This document shows positions 10,964 through 22,667 of a stretch of DNA of 64,000 nucleotides, in pieces (the stretch's first letter is position 1; each line of letters opens with the position of its first letter). Made by a program: the position numbers and the translations under genes. The stretch covers positions 20,322,350 to 20,386,349 of the forward strand of contig CM057234.1 in the NCBI GenBank assembly GCA_029891385.1. Direction: 5' to 3'. A model generated the notes under the pieces. The model was not told the DNA's origin. It saw only the letters and a list, made by a program, of their open reading frames with translations, and did no database searches. The stretch comes from Erythroxylum novogranatense. Its lineage: Eukaryota > Streptophyta > Magnoliopsida > Malpighiales > Erythroxylaceae.

Positions 10964-13900
10964 AACTCAGTATAATTTTTTTTACTCAAATACGTGGAAA
11001 TTAGAAATCAATTTTGAGCCTGCTTTATTTCATTCATAAACATTTTCAGTCACACAACTCATCAGAGATTCGCTAATCACTCAGGGCCCATTAAAAATAC
11101 AAAACACTCAGACATAATGTCTTTACATTACAACATAAACACATTTGTACAACCATTTCTGAATATACAAAATTATACAAAAATAGGAAAATATAAATGC
11201 AGATGCCAATTGTTCCCGACCTCTATCTCTTACTTGCGTGCCGTAGTAAGTATACTCCCTTTTGCTTAACGGGGTATTCTTTTGAGTCCTGAAAATATTT
11301 GCAAATTTTGGGTGAGTTTTGTGAACTCAATGTGTGACCATCATCGATGGCTCACCCAGTCACATAACACATAATCCACATTTGACATTATTTTATTTTT
11401 CACATTCAATTTCACACTTCACATTCAATACACTTAATCATTAATTTTATGCATATGCAATGCACATGAGACTCACTTTCCATTTGCTATTTTGTTGTGA
11501 CCAAGCACCTAATTGTCCTATATAGGGCTCATTGATAACTGTCCCTTATCTGTTTGGGGGTTACAGGGCTCATTAAACATTGAGCTTGAGGCTCTGAATC
11601 ACTTTTGAGCTCAAGGCTCATTTTCACTCGTTGAGCTTTAAGCTCTGATCGTTAGCTACTCTGGTCACAACTGCCATTATGTTTCATGCATTCAGGAAAT
11701 TAAATGCATCAGCCATATTTGCATGATTCACATTCAATCACGTTCACATGCCATTGGATCGTAGTCCGACATTCAATATTAGAGTTGAGTATCACTTTTC
11801 ATTTACATGCAAATGGACTTTTAGAACATATTTAACAAGGTATCACTTTTCGTTTACCTGCAAATGCACTTTCAGAACATATTTAACAATCAACTTGCGT
11901 GCATTTAGTTCATCCAATTCACATTCAATGAGCACTTCAATATTTCATTCATACGACACACTCATCGGACCTTGTATATGGAAACCAACACAATCAATTC
12001 ACATCTCATTCATAATCACTCAAGTCATAATATAAACAAAACAAACAATAAGGTAAGATCATCTAGATCTACTCACAGTACGCTCCAGTTTAACATTCTC
12101 TTCCAAATTTTGGAAACGCTTGAACGCGGACGTTCTAACCTATACAATTCATTTATGCAATACACATTTCACACACGTTACAACTTTGCACAATTATAAT
12201 TGTTCAATAATGCACATGTATGAAAAGGATTATGTACAATGCATGTTCATGGCAATCCTGGGTATCTTTCCTTTAATTTCTTTAAAAAAATCATTCCATA
12301 TCAAAATTCATCTAAGTATAATTTATACTTAGGTTTATACCTCAATAAAACCATTAAATCACAATTTGTAATTCATTGAATCACTTTCAGATTTCTCCAA
12401 GATACCTCTTTTAGGTCTACTGTTCACGTTCAATCAGAAGGTGAAAATGAGATCATTTGGTCAAACTCTCTATTATAAAAGTGTTCCTCTATGTCTTATC
12501 TTTCCATTGACACCAAAATCACTCAATTTGGTTTAGTAATTTGGAAGATATGCCTCAAACATTATCGGGTTATCCATATTCAAAACTAGTGTACTATACA
12601 CAAATTCCATATAGAAATTCAACATCTTAGAGGCTGAATCAAAGTTTGACTTCTTAAGACAATTTGTAGACCTATATCTCTAGTTTACTTCAAATTAAAA
12701 TTCATCTTATTCGAAATCCTACAGATCAAGATGTCACTAAAATACTGAGGCATGTTTGGTAAAAATATCTAACTTATACTCTTCCCACCGATCCGCTCAC
12801 TTTGATTCAACCTATCTTCTTCAAATCAAATTCAAAAGCTATACATTTTTGTGGAGAGATAGATAAATGTGTTAGGAATCCCATGCTTAAAAAATCAGGT
12901 CATTTGGAGGTCGAATGAAAAAGTTATAGCCAAAAGAGTGAAGTATGTTCATATTAGGGTGGAAGGTTGCGCACGTGCCTACGATGTTGGGATCGTGCTT
13001 TTGCGCACCCGCGCAATGTCGCAATCGTGCTTTGTCGCGATTGCGACTTTCCTCTCTTCTTTATTCTTCCTTCGATTTGTCTTGATAAAACAGACATAAC
13101 TTTTGCTACAAATATTGGATTAAGGTGATCAAAAAACCATTTTGAAGAAGACTTCTCGACCTACAACTTCCATGCAGATCCCAAAATCAATTTTTGCCTC
13201 TATAAGGGTCAAAATTTCAAGTCAATGCAACTGTCCCGAATGCTCATCCCATGTAATATCACAGAATTCTAAATATTATATCTCTCAAGTCCAAAGTCCA
13301 AAAATTGCATACTTTAAATCAATGGAAAGATAAAAGAAAGGTCTACAATTTCCATGAAGACAGTTTTATCAAAATATGCCTAGATAAATACAAAAAAATT
13401 CATGAAAGTTTCAGCTTGAAAATTCAACACTGTTATTATTCATTCCCAGAAAATTCAGACTTCCAATTTTTCAAAAACCCACATTTTAAATTTTTATTTC
13501 TAGCTTTTCTACTCCATTTCCATCAACTCATTCACCATAAATTCATATTACTCCAAAATATGCAAGTTTAATAAAAAATCATCAAAAGTCAAAAATTCAT
13601 ATTCATCCAATTCATACTCTGTTACTTTTCTACCTTTTCAGCTTTCATTCTAAATCACTATTATTCCTCTCAACCTCCATTTAAATACTCATTCCCATCT
13701 CAAACCATCATTTTGCAACTACCCTTCAACTCAAATATCACTTTTTTGATCATCTCTAAGAAACTCATCCCCTCACGTATACACAGGCATATATATAAAC
13801 ATGCACAGTGAAAAAGAATAAGAAACAGAGTATACCACCTTTTCATTCATTGATTTTCAACACTCACTTCATACACTATTTTATTGCTATTTCAAACTCC

Positions 13901-14864
13901 AAAATTCATTTCCACATCACTTGATCACTAAAACCCATCAAAACTAAAATAACGCTTTATCCACATTTTCACAGTAGCCATGTATATGTATATATATACA
14001 TGAAAATTTCATGGTCATGTATATGGCAGTAATTCATCAAATTTATTTCATAAACCTATAACTCTAAAGGATTTATTCTCTACTTACTCGTTAAAAACTC
14101 CACAATCTTCAATTATCTCCAAAGCCCTAAATCCATGCAAAATCATGTACTCCTCTGTGAAAAATGACCAGCTTCTGGTTTTCCTTAGGTAGAAAAGGCA
14201 AATAGTAGTGTGATAGAGGTGTGGGATGAGGAAAGACAAAGAAATCTTTCAAAAGGATTTTTGGTGAACAACTTCATGTAGTGGAAAGAAATCTGAAGAG
14301 GATGACTATGAAAGAAGAACTTAAATAATTCACTAGGTCTTTTTAACTCTCAGAGAACCCTACTAACGAATTATAAAAGCAACTTTCTAATTAGTGACAC
14401 TAGTCATTTTCTTAATAACTAAACTCTAACTTAGTTTCTTTTGAAACTAACTCCATTTAACTCTCCTCTTTACAATACAACTATCATCTTTACAATCCAA
14501 TTATCCCCAATATTCTTTTAATTTCCTTTTTCGATTTTGTTTATTTTCCATAAAAATCCCATAATTTCCTATAATTTTCGAAAATAAATCCTAAAATCAC
14601 CAAAATTCAAAAATATCGCAATTCCACTAACCCAAAAAAATTTCAATGTAAAAATATTCATAATTCTCAAAAATTCACAAATCAATCCAATTATACCCGA
14701 AATTATTCATGAATGCATGTACAATTATTTTCATGTGCAAAAAATTCACTATTCATATGCATGTGTATGCCATATTATGCGTGAGCATGAAAATGCTTTT
14801 CTAAGCTCTCATTGGTCACTCATATTTACTATTCTAACCTTCCCACAGGTAACAGGACGTTACA
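10964..14864 (-). repeat. LTR-B: 3' LTR of element B
   Basis: The LTR edge at 14864 (ACGTTACA) is followed directly by the reverse-complemented end of a gypsy pol gene, as is usual in chromoviruses of this kind. The other edge is truncated by LTR-A. Mid-LTR (12968-13050) is a GC-rich patch with short palindromic words (GCGCACGTGC, GTCGCGATTGCGAC) in an otherwise AT-rich LTR. Much of 12300-14600 is degenerate AT-rich quasi-repeat with no supported ORF. Confidence 0.75.
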
Positions 14865-14960
14865 ACTCTCCACTCCTTAAAGAAATTTCATCCTCGAAAT
14901 TCTTACCTGTTTGCTCAAACTGGTGGGGATAATGTATCCTCTGTCTCCCATTTAACTATC
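14865..14960 (-). pseudogene. 3' end of a gypsy chromovirus pol
   Basis: On the minus strand the last residues read NFEDEISLRSGEL followed by a stop at the LTR border. This is the standard C-terminus of Tekay/Del-like gypsy polyproteins, where an acidic F-E-D/G-E-I motif abuts the 3' LTR. Slightly upstream, in another frame, WETED resembles the end of a chromodomain-like tail. Only this tail is left in element B. Confidence 0.7.
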
Positions 14961-15452
14961 ATCACTCAAATACTTTCTTCCATTTGATCGAAGTCAATGG
15001 AATCACTCGATATGTCAATCACTTATTTAATCATTTTCTTTCTTAAATAGTTCCTCAATATATATATCACAGATTACTCACCATTTTCACTTCATGTCTC
15101 GACGATACATCTTTGTCAGATCATATTAATATTTCTTAGCATACTCACATATTACACATTATGGATCTTAAACATCCTTTTATCAGTAACACTAAATCAT
15201 AATAATTTCATGCAGACCAAATCATATCGGGCTTAGTTTATCCCTTTTCCTATTCTGATCACATCTTGTACTCAATGTGAGCACACCTTGACAAGGTGAT
15301 ACTTTCAGAGACAATTCATTTTTTTCACTTCTCATCAGTGTTAATACACTTAACTTTCAAATCTTTCTCAGTATATTCCATAACTTCGATGTGATCTACC
15401 AAAATTCATTCGTCTTTCAAAAACCACTTTATTCTTATTACGGATTCATTCC

Positions 15453-15573
15453 ATTCACTATTCATATGTATGTGTATGCCATATTATGCGTAAGCATGCA
15501 AATGCTTTTCTAAGCTCTCATTGGTCACTCATATTTACAATTCTAACTTTCCCGTAAGTAACGGGATGTTGCA
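15453..15573 (-). repeat. 121-bp remnant of the 5' LTR of element B
   Basis: It matches 14744-14864 base for base in length (121 bp), with about a dozen substitutions. It ends GGGATGTTGCA against GGACGTTACA in the full LTR. It marks the outer boundary of element B. The sequence to its right is unrelated. Confidence 0.85.
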
Positions 15574-16058
15574 TATAATTATAGGACTTACCTTAGTTTT
15601 AAAAGATGATGCATAAACTAGGCAAACTAACCCCTTTAATAAAGACTAGAGTGCGGATCGAGAGGTGGTGAAGACACGTCAACCAGGCAAGACATTAGGT
15701 CAACAAAGGAAGAAGTGCAGATCGGGTGATGGTTTTGATGGGTGAACTAAGCAACACAACCCTTTCACGAAGCCTAGAGCACAGATTGGCCAAAAGTGAG
15801 GATAAAGAAGGAAGATGGTGGAAAATTTATGATTTTCTATAACTTTTACTTCTAGGGTTTCTCTTTTTACTTTACTAAATTTACTAAAATTTAATGCTAA
15901 AACTTAAAACACCATGCAAGCTTTTACTCTTTTAAACTTGACATTTAAAACAATAATAATGGCGCTACATTGTACATTGAAACAAAACATTTAAAACATT
16001 TCTTAATTATCGTTTAAAAAAGTTTTTAATTGAGCATACTCATGAAATTTTTGCCCTT
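15574..16058. other. Older host sequence between element B and Athila-1
   Basis: About 485 bp belong to neither neighbour. The right counterpart of this flank (after 54015) is CACTA transposase sequence, so this is probably also CACTA interior, but I see no coding motif here. Loose internal similarity exists between 15610-15660 and 15745-15800 (aaactaggcaaact... against gaactaagcaacac...). Confidence 0.4.
16054..16058. repeat. Target-site duplication CCCTT, left of Athila-1
   Basis: CCCTT directly precedes the LTR start TGATGGCG at 16059. The same five bases directly follow the other LTR end (ATCA, 54010) at 54011-54015. Confidence 0.85.
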
Positions 16059-17619
16059 TGATGGCGTGTGAAACCAACAAAAATAAATTTCTACTCTAGA
16101 ACACTTGAGCGAGTAAAGTGGTGAATAGGGTCGAACCAAAGAGACCAATGTAGTAATTGTTTATTTGTGTGAAAAAAAACAAATGAAAATAAAAATAATG
16201 AAAATAATTGATTTGGAAATGATTAATTCTAAAACACGAAATCACGCAGGAGGAAATTAAAAATATTGATTGAAAACAATATAAAGAAAGCCTAGCCAAG
16301 GTACTCTTGCATTTGATACTGTAATTCGATCATAGACTCAAAAATATAAATTTCGTTCATTCTTATGGACAAAGTTATAGTAGACAGTGAACAACACATA
16401 TCAACCAATCCATTCGTAATTATTTGATAACCCCAAGTAAAGCTCCGCAGATTATTACCCTAACCAATTAGACTATTCTCGAGTAACGCTCCGCAGAATA
16501 TAATCTATGGCAGTGATAAGCTCTAATGGACCTTTGTCTTAGCCAATAGAATCGGAAAAGACGCAATCTATTTAGGCCAAATTATTTAATCTCATTAATT
16601 TCTTAATTAAAATTAATTCGCCACTTGATAGACAGCAATCACGGATTAACTAATCTATTTGGCAATTTATCATCGAGTCAATCAATTAACAGGCCTCATT
16701 AATCAACAAACTCAACAATAATAAATCGATCAAGCGCAGAGATTAAATAAACATAAGAAATAAACGAAAACAATTAAACCAACTGAGTCTCACGAACTAC
16801 ATGCATCAAATGTAAAGTACCTTGTCTAGATTAAAAATTAGCCACACATAATACTAGTCTCTATTAACTAGAGCTGAAATTAAATAATTAAAATTGAAGT
16901 TTAACCATCCCTAAAGTCACGCCCACCGTCGTGCCTCCTTTGTCAATGATAAGCCAAATAAATGTTCAAGATTAAAAGATTAGGAGATGCTACTGACAAG
17001 AGAAGTAAGCAATTAAATTAAAAGAGGAGACGAAGTGGGATTAGCGTGGAATCAACAAGACACTAGCAACAGATGGCGTCGCTTGGAGGAGAGCAACGTG
17101 GTCGACACACTTCCTATCAGTTCTCGATATTTTTTGCAATTCTCCACTCAAAACTTTCTTTCTCTAGCTCACGCCGACATTGTTCCCTTTATTGCTTTCT
17201 TCACTTGGTTGCTTCTGGAACGCAGCTTCAAGCTCGCAGCCACGCCAGCCCCACGCAGGCTCCAGTCAAGCCGCAGGCCTCCAGCCTTCTACCTAGCTCA
17301 CGCCCACACCTCCTGCGTTTTTAATCCTCCACCGCCGCCCCCTCTAGTTTTTCTTGTGTCTTCTGTTTTATTGCTTGAGCTTGTGTCTACTATTCCTTGA
17401 CAAGATAAATAAGGGTCTCAATCAATAATAACCTTGCTCGCTCCTCTGTTGCTTGCTTTTCAATGGGACGCTGCCTTCTCCACTGCGTATTCTGCTATAG
17501 CGTCTGGCTTCAACAGCTCCAAGCTATCTCCTCCTTCAGTTCACGCTCTCTTCTCTTTAGTTCACCAGTTAACGTCCAACTCTCCCCTAAAATAATTCTC
17601 TTCAGTTCACGTTATTTCC

Positions 17620-17700
17620 TCACTCACACACACACACCAGTTCACGTTACACTCACCTCACTCACACACACACACACGAGTTCACGTTACACTCACCTGT
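17620..17700. repeat. Duplicated CA-rich unit in Athila-1 LTR
   Basis: Two adjacent units of about 40 bp, each a (CA)n run followed by AGTTCACGTTACACTCACCT. The partner LTR has the same pair at about 52740-52812, so the duplication predates the insertion. Confidence 0.8.
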
Positions 17701-18203
17701 CACTCACTCTCATACACTACGTCACTCCCCTCTCCAGATTTCACGCACAGCCCCATATAAGGCACAGTCTTCCTCTTCTTTTTCCTGGTGGAGCCTCATT
17801 TTCCTTCTCCTTTCCAGTCATCCTCCTTCTGTTTTTACGTGTATTGTCTGCTGTTGCTCCATGCTTGATGCATTGCCAAGGTGGGTCTCTCCTCCCAGCA
17901 GCTCACGTCTTCTGTTGGTGGTGTCTGCTTGGGTGTTTCCTATCTTTTCTCTAGCCAGCTGAATCATTAAGGTGCTCCATCCTTTGCTATCAACATTATC
18001 TCCACTTATTTGTTTCCTCTGCTAGTGGTCTCCTCAAGCTGGCGTTTCTGCAGTGCTCCAACAGGTGGGTCTTGGTGCTTGTAAGTGGAGGAATGACAAG
18101 TGGGATTGGAAGAGTCTGGTTCTTTTGTTCCACGCATGGGAGCTCCTTATGTGCTGCTTTCTAAAACGGCAGATGCGTAATGCGTCGGTCACTGCATCTT
18201 GTA

Positions 18204-18208
18204 GCCTT
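18204..18208. repeat. Target-site duplication GCCTT of the Sirevirus (left)
   Basis: GCCTT precedes the Sirevirus LTR start TGAAGTG at 18209 and recurs at 43021-43025 after its other end. The uninterrupted Athila LTR at about 53309 reads GTAGCCTTCGTGTAG, showing the empty site. Confidence 0.95.
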
Positions 18209-19161
18209 TGAAGTGAATCACACGTTAATCAAAGACTTAAAAACACAATAGAAAGCACGAGAAGGGGGTTGAATTGTATTCCCCTTTTTTAATATCTTTT
18301 AGAATTACTTGCTAGAATTAAGATTCTTTACAGAATTCTTATTAATCCTAATTGATCAAACTTTTCAATGCTAAGTATATGAATAGTAAATAAAGATCAA
18401 CTTTGAAACTAAAAGTGAGATAGAGAGTGAGAGTAGTAGACACGCAGATTTATCCTGATTCACCCTAAACCGTGGGCTACGCCCATCCTCGAGTTTCTTC
18501 CGAGATTTCACTATCTCTTTAAACGTTATAAGATTCTTTCACGAGCCTCTTGGTCTCTACAACCAAGATTCTTTCACACTTAGCCTCTGCAGCTATCTCA
18601 TAACTTTTCTTTTAGAAAATATTTGAACACTCATTACGTATGATAGCGTTCACTAATTCGCACTTAATCGCCGCTTTGTGTAATTTTTCTCAAAGCAAGA
18701 AGCACTTTTCGACTCGACTTGTATTTATAGCCTTCGCCTCTAATCGCTTCTTGATTCTTGAATCTTGAATCTTTAAAAAACAGTTAATCAGTTGAGTTCG
18801 AATCAACTCGAATCGACTCTTGCGTCTGCTTTCTTTTACTGCGTCTGCGTCTGCGTCTCGCTTTTGTTTACTGCGTCAGTATCTACATTTGCGCCTCGTG
18901 TCTTTTATTGTCTTGTGTCATCTGCGTCTGTGTTGACTTTTTACTTTGACAAACTTCGCCCGTGTTTTGATTTGTGCGTAAGGCCTCAGATCGACTTTTT
19001 CAACTTAGTGCATGTCAACTTCGTCAGATACGCCATCTTCGCCTGCATCTCCGAATTCGCCTCAGATATCGTCTGTGAATATTTTGTTTTTCTTGTATTT
19101 GATCTCACTATGTTTGTTATACATCAAAATCATTTTTATGTAAAGTCATTTTGACTTAACA
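18209..19161 (-). repeat. 3' LTR of the Sirevirus
   Basis: 953 bp, from TGAAGTGAATCACACG to TTGACTTAACA, matching 42051-43020. It contains a run of TGCGTC-like hexamers (about 18820-18880) that has diverged from the partner LTR, and a TATA motif read on the minus strand. The 120-residue open frame at 18792-19154 lies wholly in the LTR and is rejected as a gene. Confidence 0.93.
18721..18729 (-). promoter_or_regulatory. Putative TATA box in Sirevirus 3' LTR
   Basis: GTATTTATA on the plus strand reads TATAAATAC on the element's sense strand and is conserved in the partner LTR at 42578-42586. By position it could set the start of element RNA. No transcript evidence is available here. Confidence 0.45.
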
Positions 19162-19326
19162 ATCTCCCCCTTTTTGAATATAACAAATTACATACAAGAA
19201 AAGAAAAGAAAAGAAAACAAAACAAAAACTTATCTTCTTTCTGTCTTCGTCTGTTGTGGTCACACCTTCTTCATCTGAACATCCTCTCCTCTTCTGATTA
19301 TTTTCTTCTTTTCCTGCTCTCCCCCT
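19162..19326 (-). other. Two polypurine tracts before the Sirevirus 3' LTR
   Basis: Next to the LTR, ATCTCCCCC (19162-19170) reads GGGGGAGAT on the sense strand. A second copy, GCTCTCCCCCT near 19315-19326, has similar flanks (TTATAATC/TATAAC). Sireviruses typically repeat this tract. The tract next to the LTR would prime plus-strand DNA synthesis; the role of the second copy is unknown. Confidence 0.75.
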
Positions 19327-19423
19327 ATTTGTTATAATCAAAAATGATTATCGATTCTGGTTCTTCAGTAGTTCTGCTATCATCTTCTTTAGATCATTCA
19401 CCGTCTCCTTCATGTCATTGAGT

Positions 19424-19615
19424 TCACCACGTAATCATCGATTTCATCATCGACGAAGAGGCTTGATCTGCTTCTGCTGATGGAGGAGCGAAAGGAATTG
19501 AAGTAGTATAGGCATCAGAGGATGGAGTGTAGTCTTCATTAATCTCAAAAGTCGGTGGACGAATGAATGTTGCAGCTTCAGGAAGATTTAGATCAAAAGG
19601 AATTGGCAGCAACAA
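19424..19615 (-). pseudogene. Sirevirus ORF3 (envelope-like), C-terminal fragment
   Basis: An open minus-strand frame enters from the solo LTR border at 19615 and stops at 19424. It is rich in Pro, Ser and acidic residues (PFDLNLPEAATFIRPP, INEDYTPSSDAYTT). By position it is the last part of the ORF3 continued at 22668-23031 and 35405-37100. I recognise no domain in it. The open frame listed up to 19630 borrows its first residues from the inserted LTR. Confidence 0.6.
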
Positions 19616-22600
19616 TGTAACACCCCACACCCGCAGGATCCGAACCCGACATCCACAGTGATATCCGGGTCCGTGCCCCGCGAGAATGGCGTGCTAACCA
19701 CTCGATCAGAAATCAGTACATTACTTTTAAATAACAAATGCGCGGAAGTCAATCCAATTGGGTACAAACATTTTCAATACCATCGAGATCAATCTTACGA
19801 ATACAAATAACCATTTTAGTACAAAAGTCAAGACATGCAATGCGGATACCTAACCGATCCCGACTTCTGACCTTCACTTGAATCCTGCGAACATACTCCC
19901 GTTTTGCTAACAGGGTATTCTTCGAGTTCCTGAAAAATAAGTTGCAATGTTGGGTGAGTTTGCGAACTCAGTGAGAAACCATCATTGATGGTTCACTCAA
20001 ATCATGCATTTACGCATATTGCGTACAGCATATCTCAGTAATATACAGTCAATAGTATTATATACAATTTACAGTAGTCTATAATAGTTTACGACAGTAT
20101 CTCATCATAGTTTGTGGTATTATGCAGCAATTTACAGTAGCACTAACACTTATCAGTATTATATTGCAGTTCACGTTAAATCATGTCATTGTCACAATTC
20201 AGTCATTCATTCGCAATAATTTACAGATTGATGATTCATGATCATTCACATGAGTCACATACGGTCATTTCGGGCATTCAAGATAAAGATGCAATGCACG
20301 TGCGACTCTTTTCCGATTATTGATGTTGTGCCCAAGTGCTCATCGGTGATCGGTTGGGCGTCGTGATTTCTCCCCTCGGGCTAGGCCGTCAATCTGAAGC
20401 TTAGGATAAATCCCCTCGGGCTCGAGGCGGTCAAGAGTAATGATGATCGATGGGGACGCGTCGAGTGATTTCTCCCCTGCCAGGCACGGTCAAGAGTAAT
20501 TGCAACTTGGGTCACATTCCATTATCTGCTCATGCATTTATGCATGCAATGCAGTGTTCAATAAATTCAGTATTCAGTAGCAGTATTCAGTAGCTCAGTA
20601 TATGGCTATAAAAGCCCGGTAGTGTATTTCTCAGTAACATACAGAAATTCAGTATTCATTGATTCAGTAATTTACAGTGTATAGCTATAAAGCCCTGTGT
20701 AATAGTACTCAGTGATTCAGTAATTCGATCCAATACAGTAAACACATACAATGCGATCGTACTCCTTTCTCCTATAGTCATGCAGTCATACAGTGCAATT
20801 CACATTGTTCGATTCTATACTGAGAAGAGCATGCAACTTCTACCATATACATTTCAAGAATAATACAAAGGCAATCCAATCACATATAATTCAAGAATCA
20901 TGTACTTCACGTTATCAAGTAATTTCTGTGAACATTTAGACACTCAAGAATTTGAGAAACCAACTAGGTTACTCACCAGAACTTAGAAAGCCATGCTCGA
21001 AGTCCCAAAGAATGCCCGTGGAACGACGATCCAACGGTGCCTTTATAACGAGACAAGATGCAGTCCATTACAAAATCGCTCAATTAAACAAAGACAGTAA
21101 TGCATATGTCTCTATGAAATTATGTCCAATGCATGATCACGATTTCCGGTGCTAAAACCCCATTTCGTTATCCTATGATCGATCTCAACTCTTCACTCAA
21201 TTAGATCAACACTGATTTAGTTCAATCCTCAGTTCAGTTCAATTTTCTCAATTCATACTTCCTATAACAATTTCCTATCCATTGGTCAAATTATACAGTG
21301 AAAATCTCAATTAGAACTCCAATTGTCTTAATTCAGTACTTAGATCACACTATAATCCATAATTAACCTTAATCTCAAGAATCAGTACTATTTAAATTAA
21401 ATTCCAACTCTCGATATTTTCTCAATTGTAGACCTCTTTCCCTAGTTCACAGTGAATCAAGAATCACCTCAATCGGAGGTCTACACCATAAGTTATGTCC
21501 CATAAACCAATATACATTAAATCAGAAAACTATCCCCTTCGTCGCGACCTACGCCCCTTCGTCATGACGTGAGAAACTCGTTCGTCGCGACGTGGAAGCC
21601 GCTCGTCGCGTCGTACAAAGCCACGCTCGCCGTGACGTCTACCCGAGCTCGTCGCGACTCATACATTTAATTAATTTCAATTACTCGTCGTGACGAAACC
21701 CTCAGTGCTTCTGAGCTCGTTGCGACGTACGGCGGTCCGATCGTCTTCTCCGATCGCTTTCCGCCATTAAAGCCATTAATAACCTCCATTAACACTCTAA
21801 CTACTCAATCTTACCCAAGAAATGCCATAAATGCACTAGAAACCATTAATAACCACATTAAACACAAAATACTTACCAAATCACTGAATCGATCGCAAAC
21901 CCTAAGATCTTTCTCAACACCGTCGATCAACCACTATCAAGCCTCTCTACCTTCATCAATCACAATAACTACTCCAAGTTAACACAAGGAGAAGGTCCAG
22001 TAAGGAAGCAAGCAAAAACTCACACCAAGGAGCAAAGATCGAAGACTCACTGTGGAAGGGAGAAGAAGAAATCGATTTTGCCTTAGGTCATTAGGTAAGT
22101 TTCCCCCAAATCTCAACTTATACATATATATATATATAGACATAGTCTCCAAATCAGTCCAAATTTCAGTCTCTAAATTTCAATGGCTCAACATATTTAT
22201 TTCCCATCAGAAAAATCCAAAATTTCCCATCACCATTGGACAGTTCTTTCAAGATTATACAAATAATCGATTCATCACTCCAAAATTTTCGGTCCGGGCT
22301 TTTTCTCTCGAATTCCCCGAAAATTTCCTGTAAGCCTCTATAAAATACCAGTCACTCATAAACTATTCTAAATCAGTCACTTGAACACATTAACTCCTAA
22401 TTCCTCATTTAATCACGATTCAGTCAGTCCAGTCAGTCCACAATTCGATCAGTTCACAAACCAGTCAATTCAGTCAATTCCAATTCACAATTAGGTACCG
22501 GAAAATCATGAATGCATGTACCAATGAATATATGCATATGCAATAGACCAGTTTCTTTATAATTAGAGGCCAGTAGCATACTCAGTCAGTAAATACAGTA

Positions 22601-22662
22601 AAACCGATCAGTCAGTCCCTATATTACCAAAATACCCTTGCTGACAGTAACGGGATATTACA
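19616..22662 (-). mobile_element. Solo LTR of a chromovirus-like gypsy element
   Basis: 3047 bp from TGTAACACCCCAC to GGGATATTACA, flanked by AACAA on both sides (19611-19615 and 22663-22667). No internal sequence is left, so it arose by recombination between two LTRs. It shares with LTR-A, LTR-B and the 23032 element the block around GGGTGAGTTTGCGAACTCA and ATCAT(T/C)GATGGTTC. The minus orientation follows from these landmarks. At 21540-21727 it holds an array of eight CGTCGCGACG-like palindromes. Open frames inside it are chance. Confidence 0.92.
21540..21727. repeat. Array of eight CGTCGCGACG-like palindromes in the solo LTR
   Basis: Copies start at 21540, 21560, 21583, 21604, 21628, 21650, 21686 and 21718, giving spacings 20, 23, 21, 24, 22, 36 and 32. 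Perfect palindromes are at 21560 (CGTCATGACG) and 21583 (CGTCGCGACG). Others differ by one or two bases, mostly C/T or G/A transitions. Confidence 0.8.
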
Positions 22663-22667
22663 AACAA

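Larger units (their letters stand above)
10964..15573 (-). mobile_element. Element B: deleted Ty3/gypsy chromovirus-like element
   Basis: On the minus strand the right edge carries only the outermost 121 bp of a 5' LTR (15573-15453). Then come about 490 bp of AT-rich internal sequence without motifs, the end of pol, and a nearly complete 3' LTR (14864-10964). Gag, protease, RT, RNase H and most of integrase are missing, so one large deletion removed most of the 5' LTR and the internal region. Its U5 end is interrupted by LTR-A: about 110 bp of the expected U5 end are absent at 10964. The right flank starts TATAA; the left flank is out of the window. Confidence 0.7.
16059..18208 (-). repeat. 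3' LTR of Athila-1, outer segment
   Basis: Homologous to 51176-53313 of the 5' LTR; both start TGATGGCGTGT. The Sirevirus cuts it at 18208. The two LTRs differ by many small changes, for example CTCCGCAG at 16444 against CTCATG at 51567. It contains a duplicated CA-rich unit at 17620-17700. Frames of 121 and 163 residues within it (17035-17400, 17463-17954) are not conserved as frames in the partner LTR and are not genes. Confidence 0.9.

Noticed and set aside
17035..17954. Frames of 121 and 163 residues that look like hydrophobic proteins
   Set aside because: They lie wholly in the Athila-1 LTR. The partner LTR (52140-53060) does not keep these frames.
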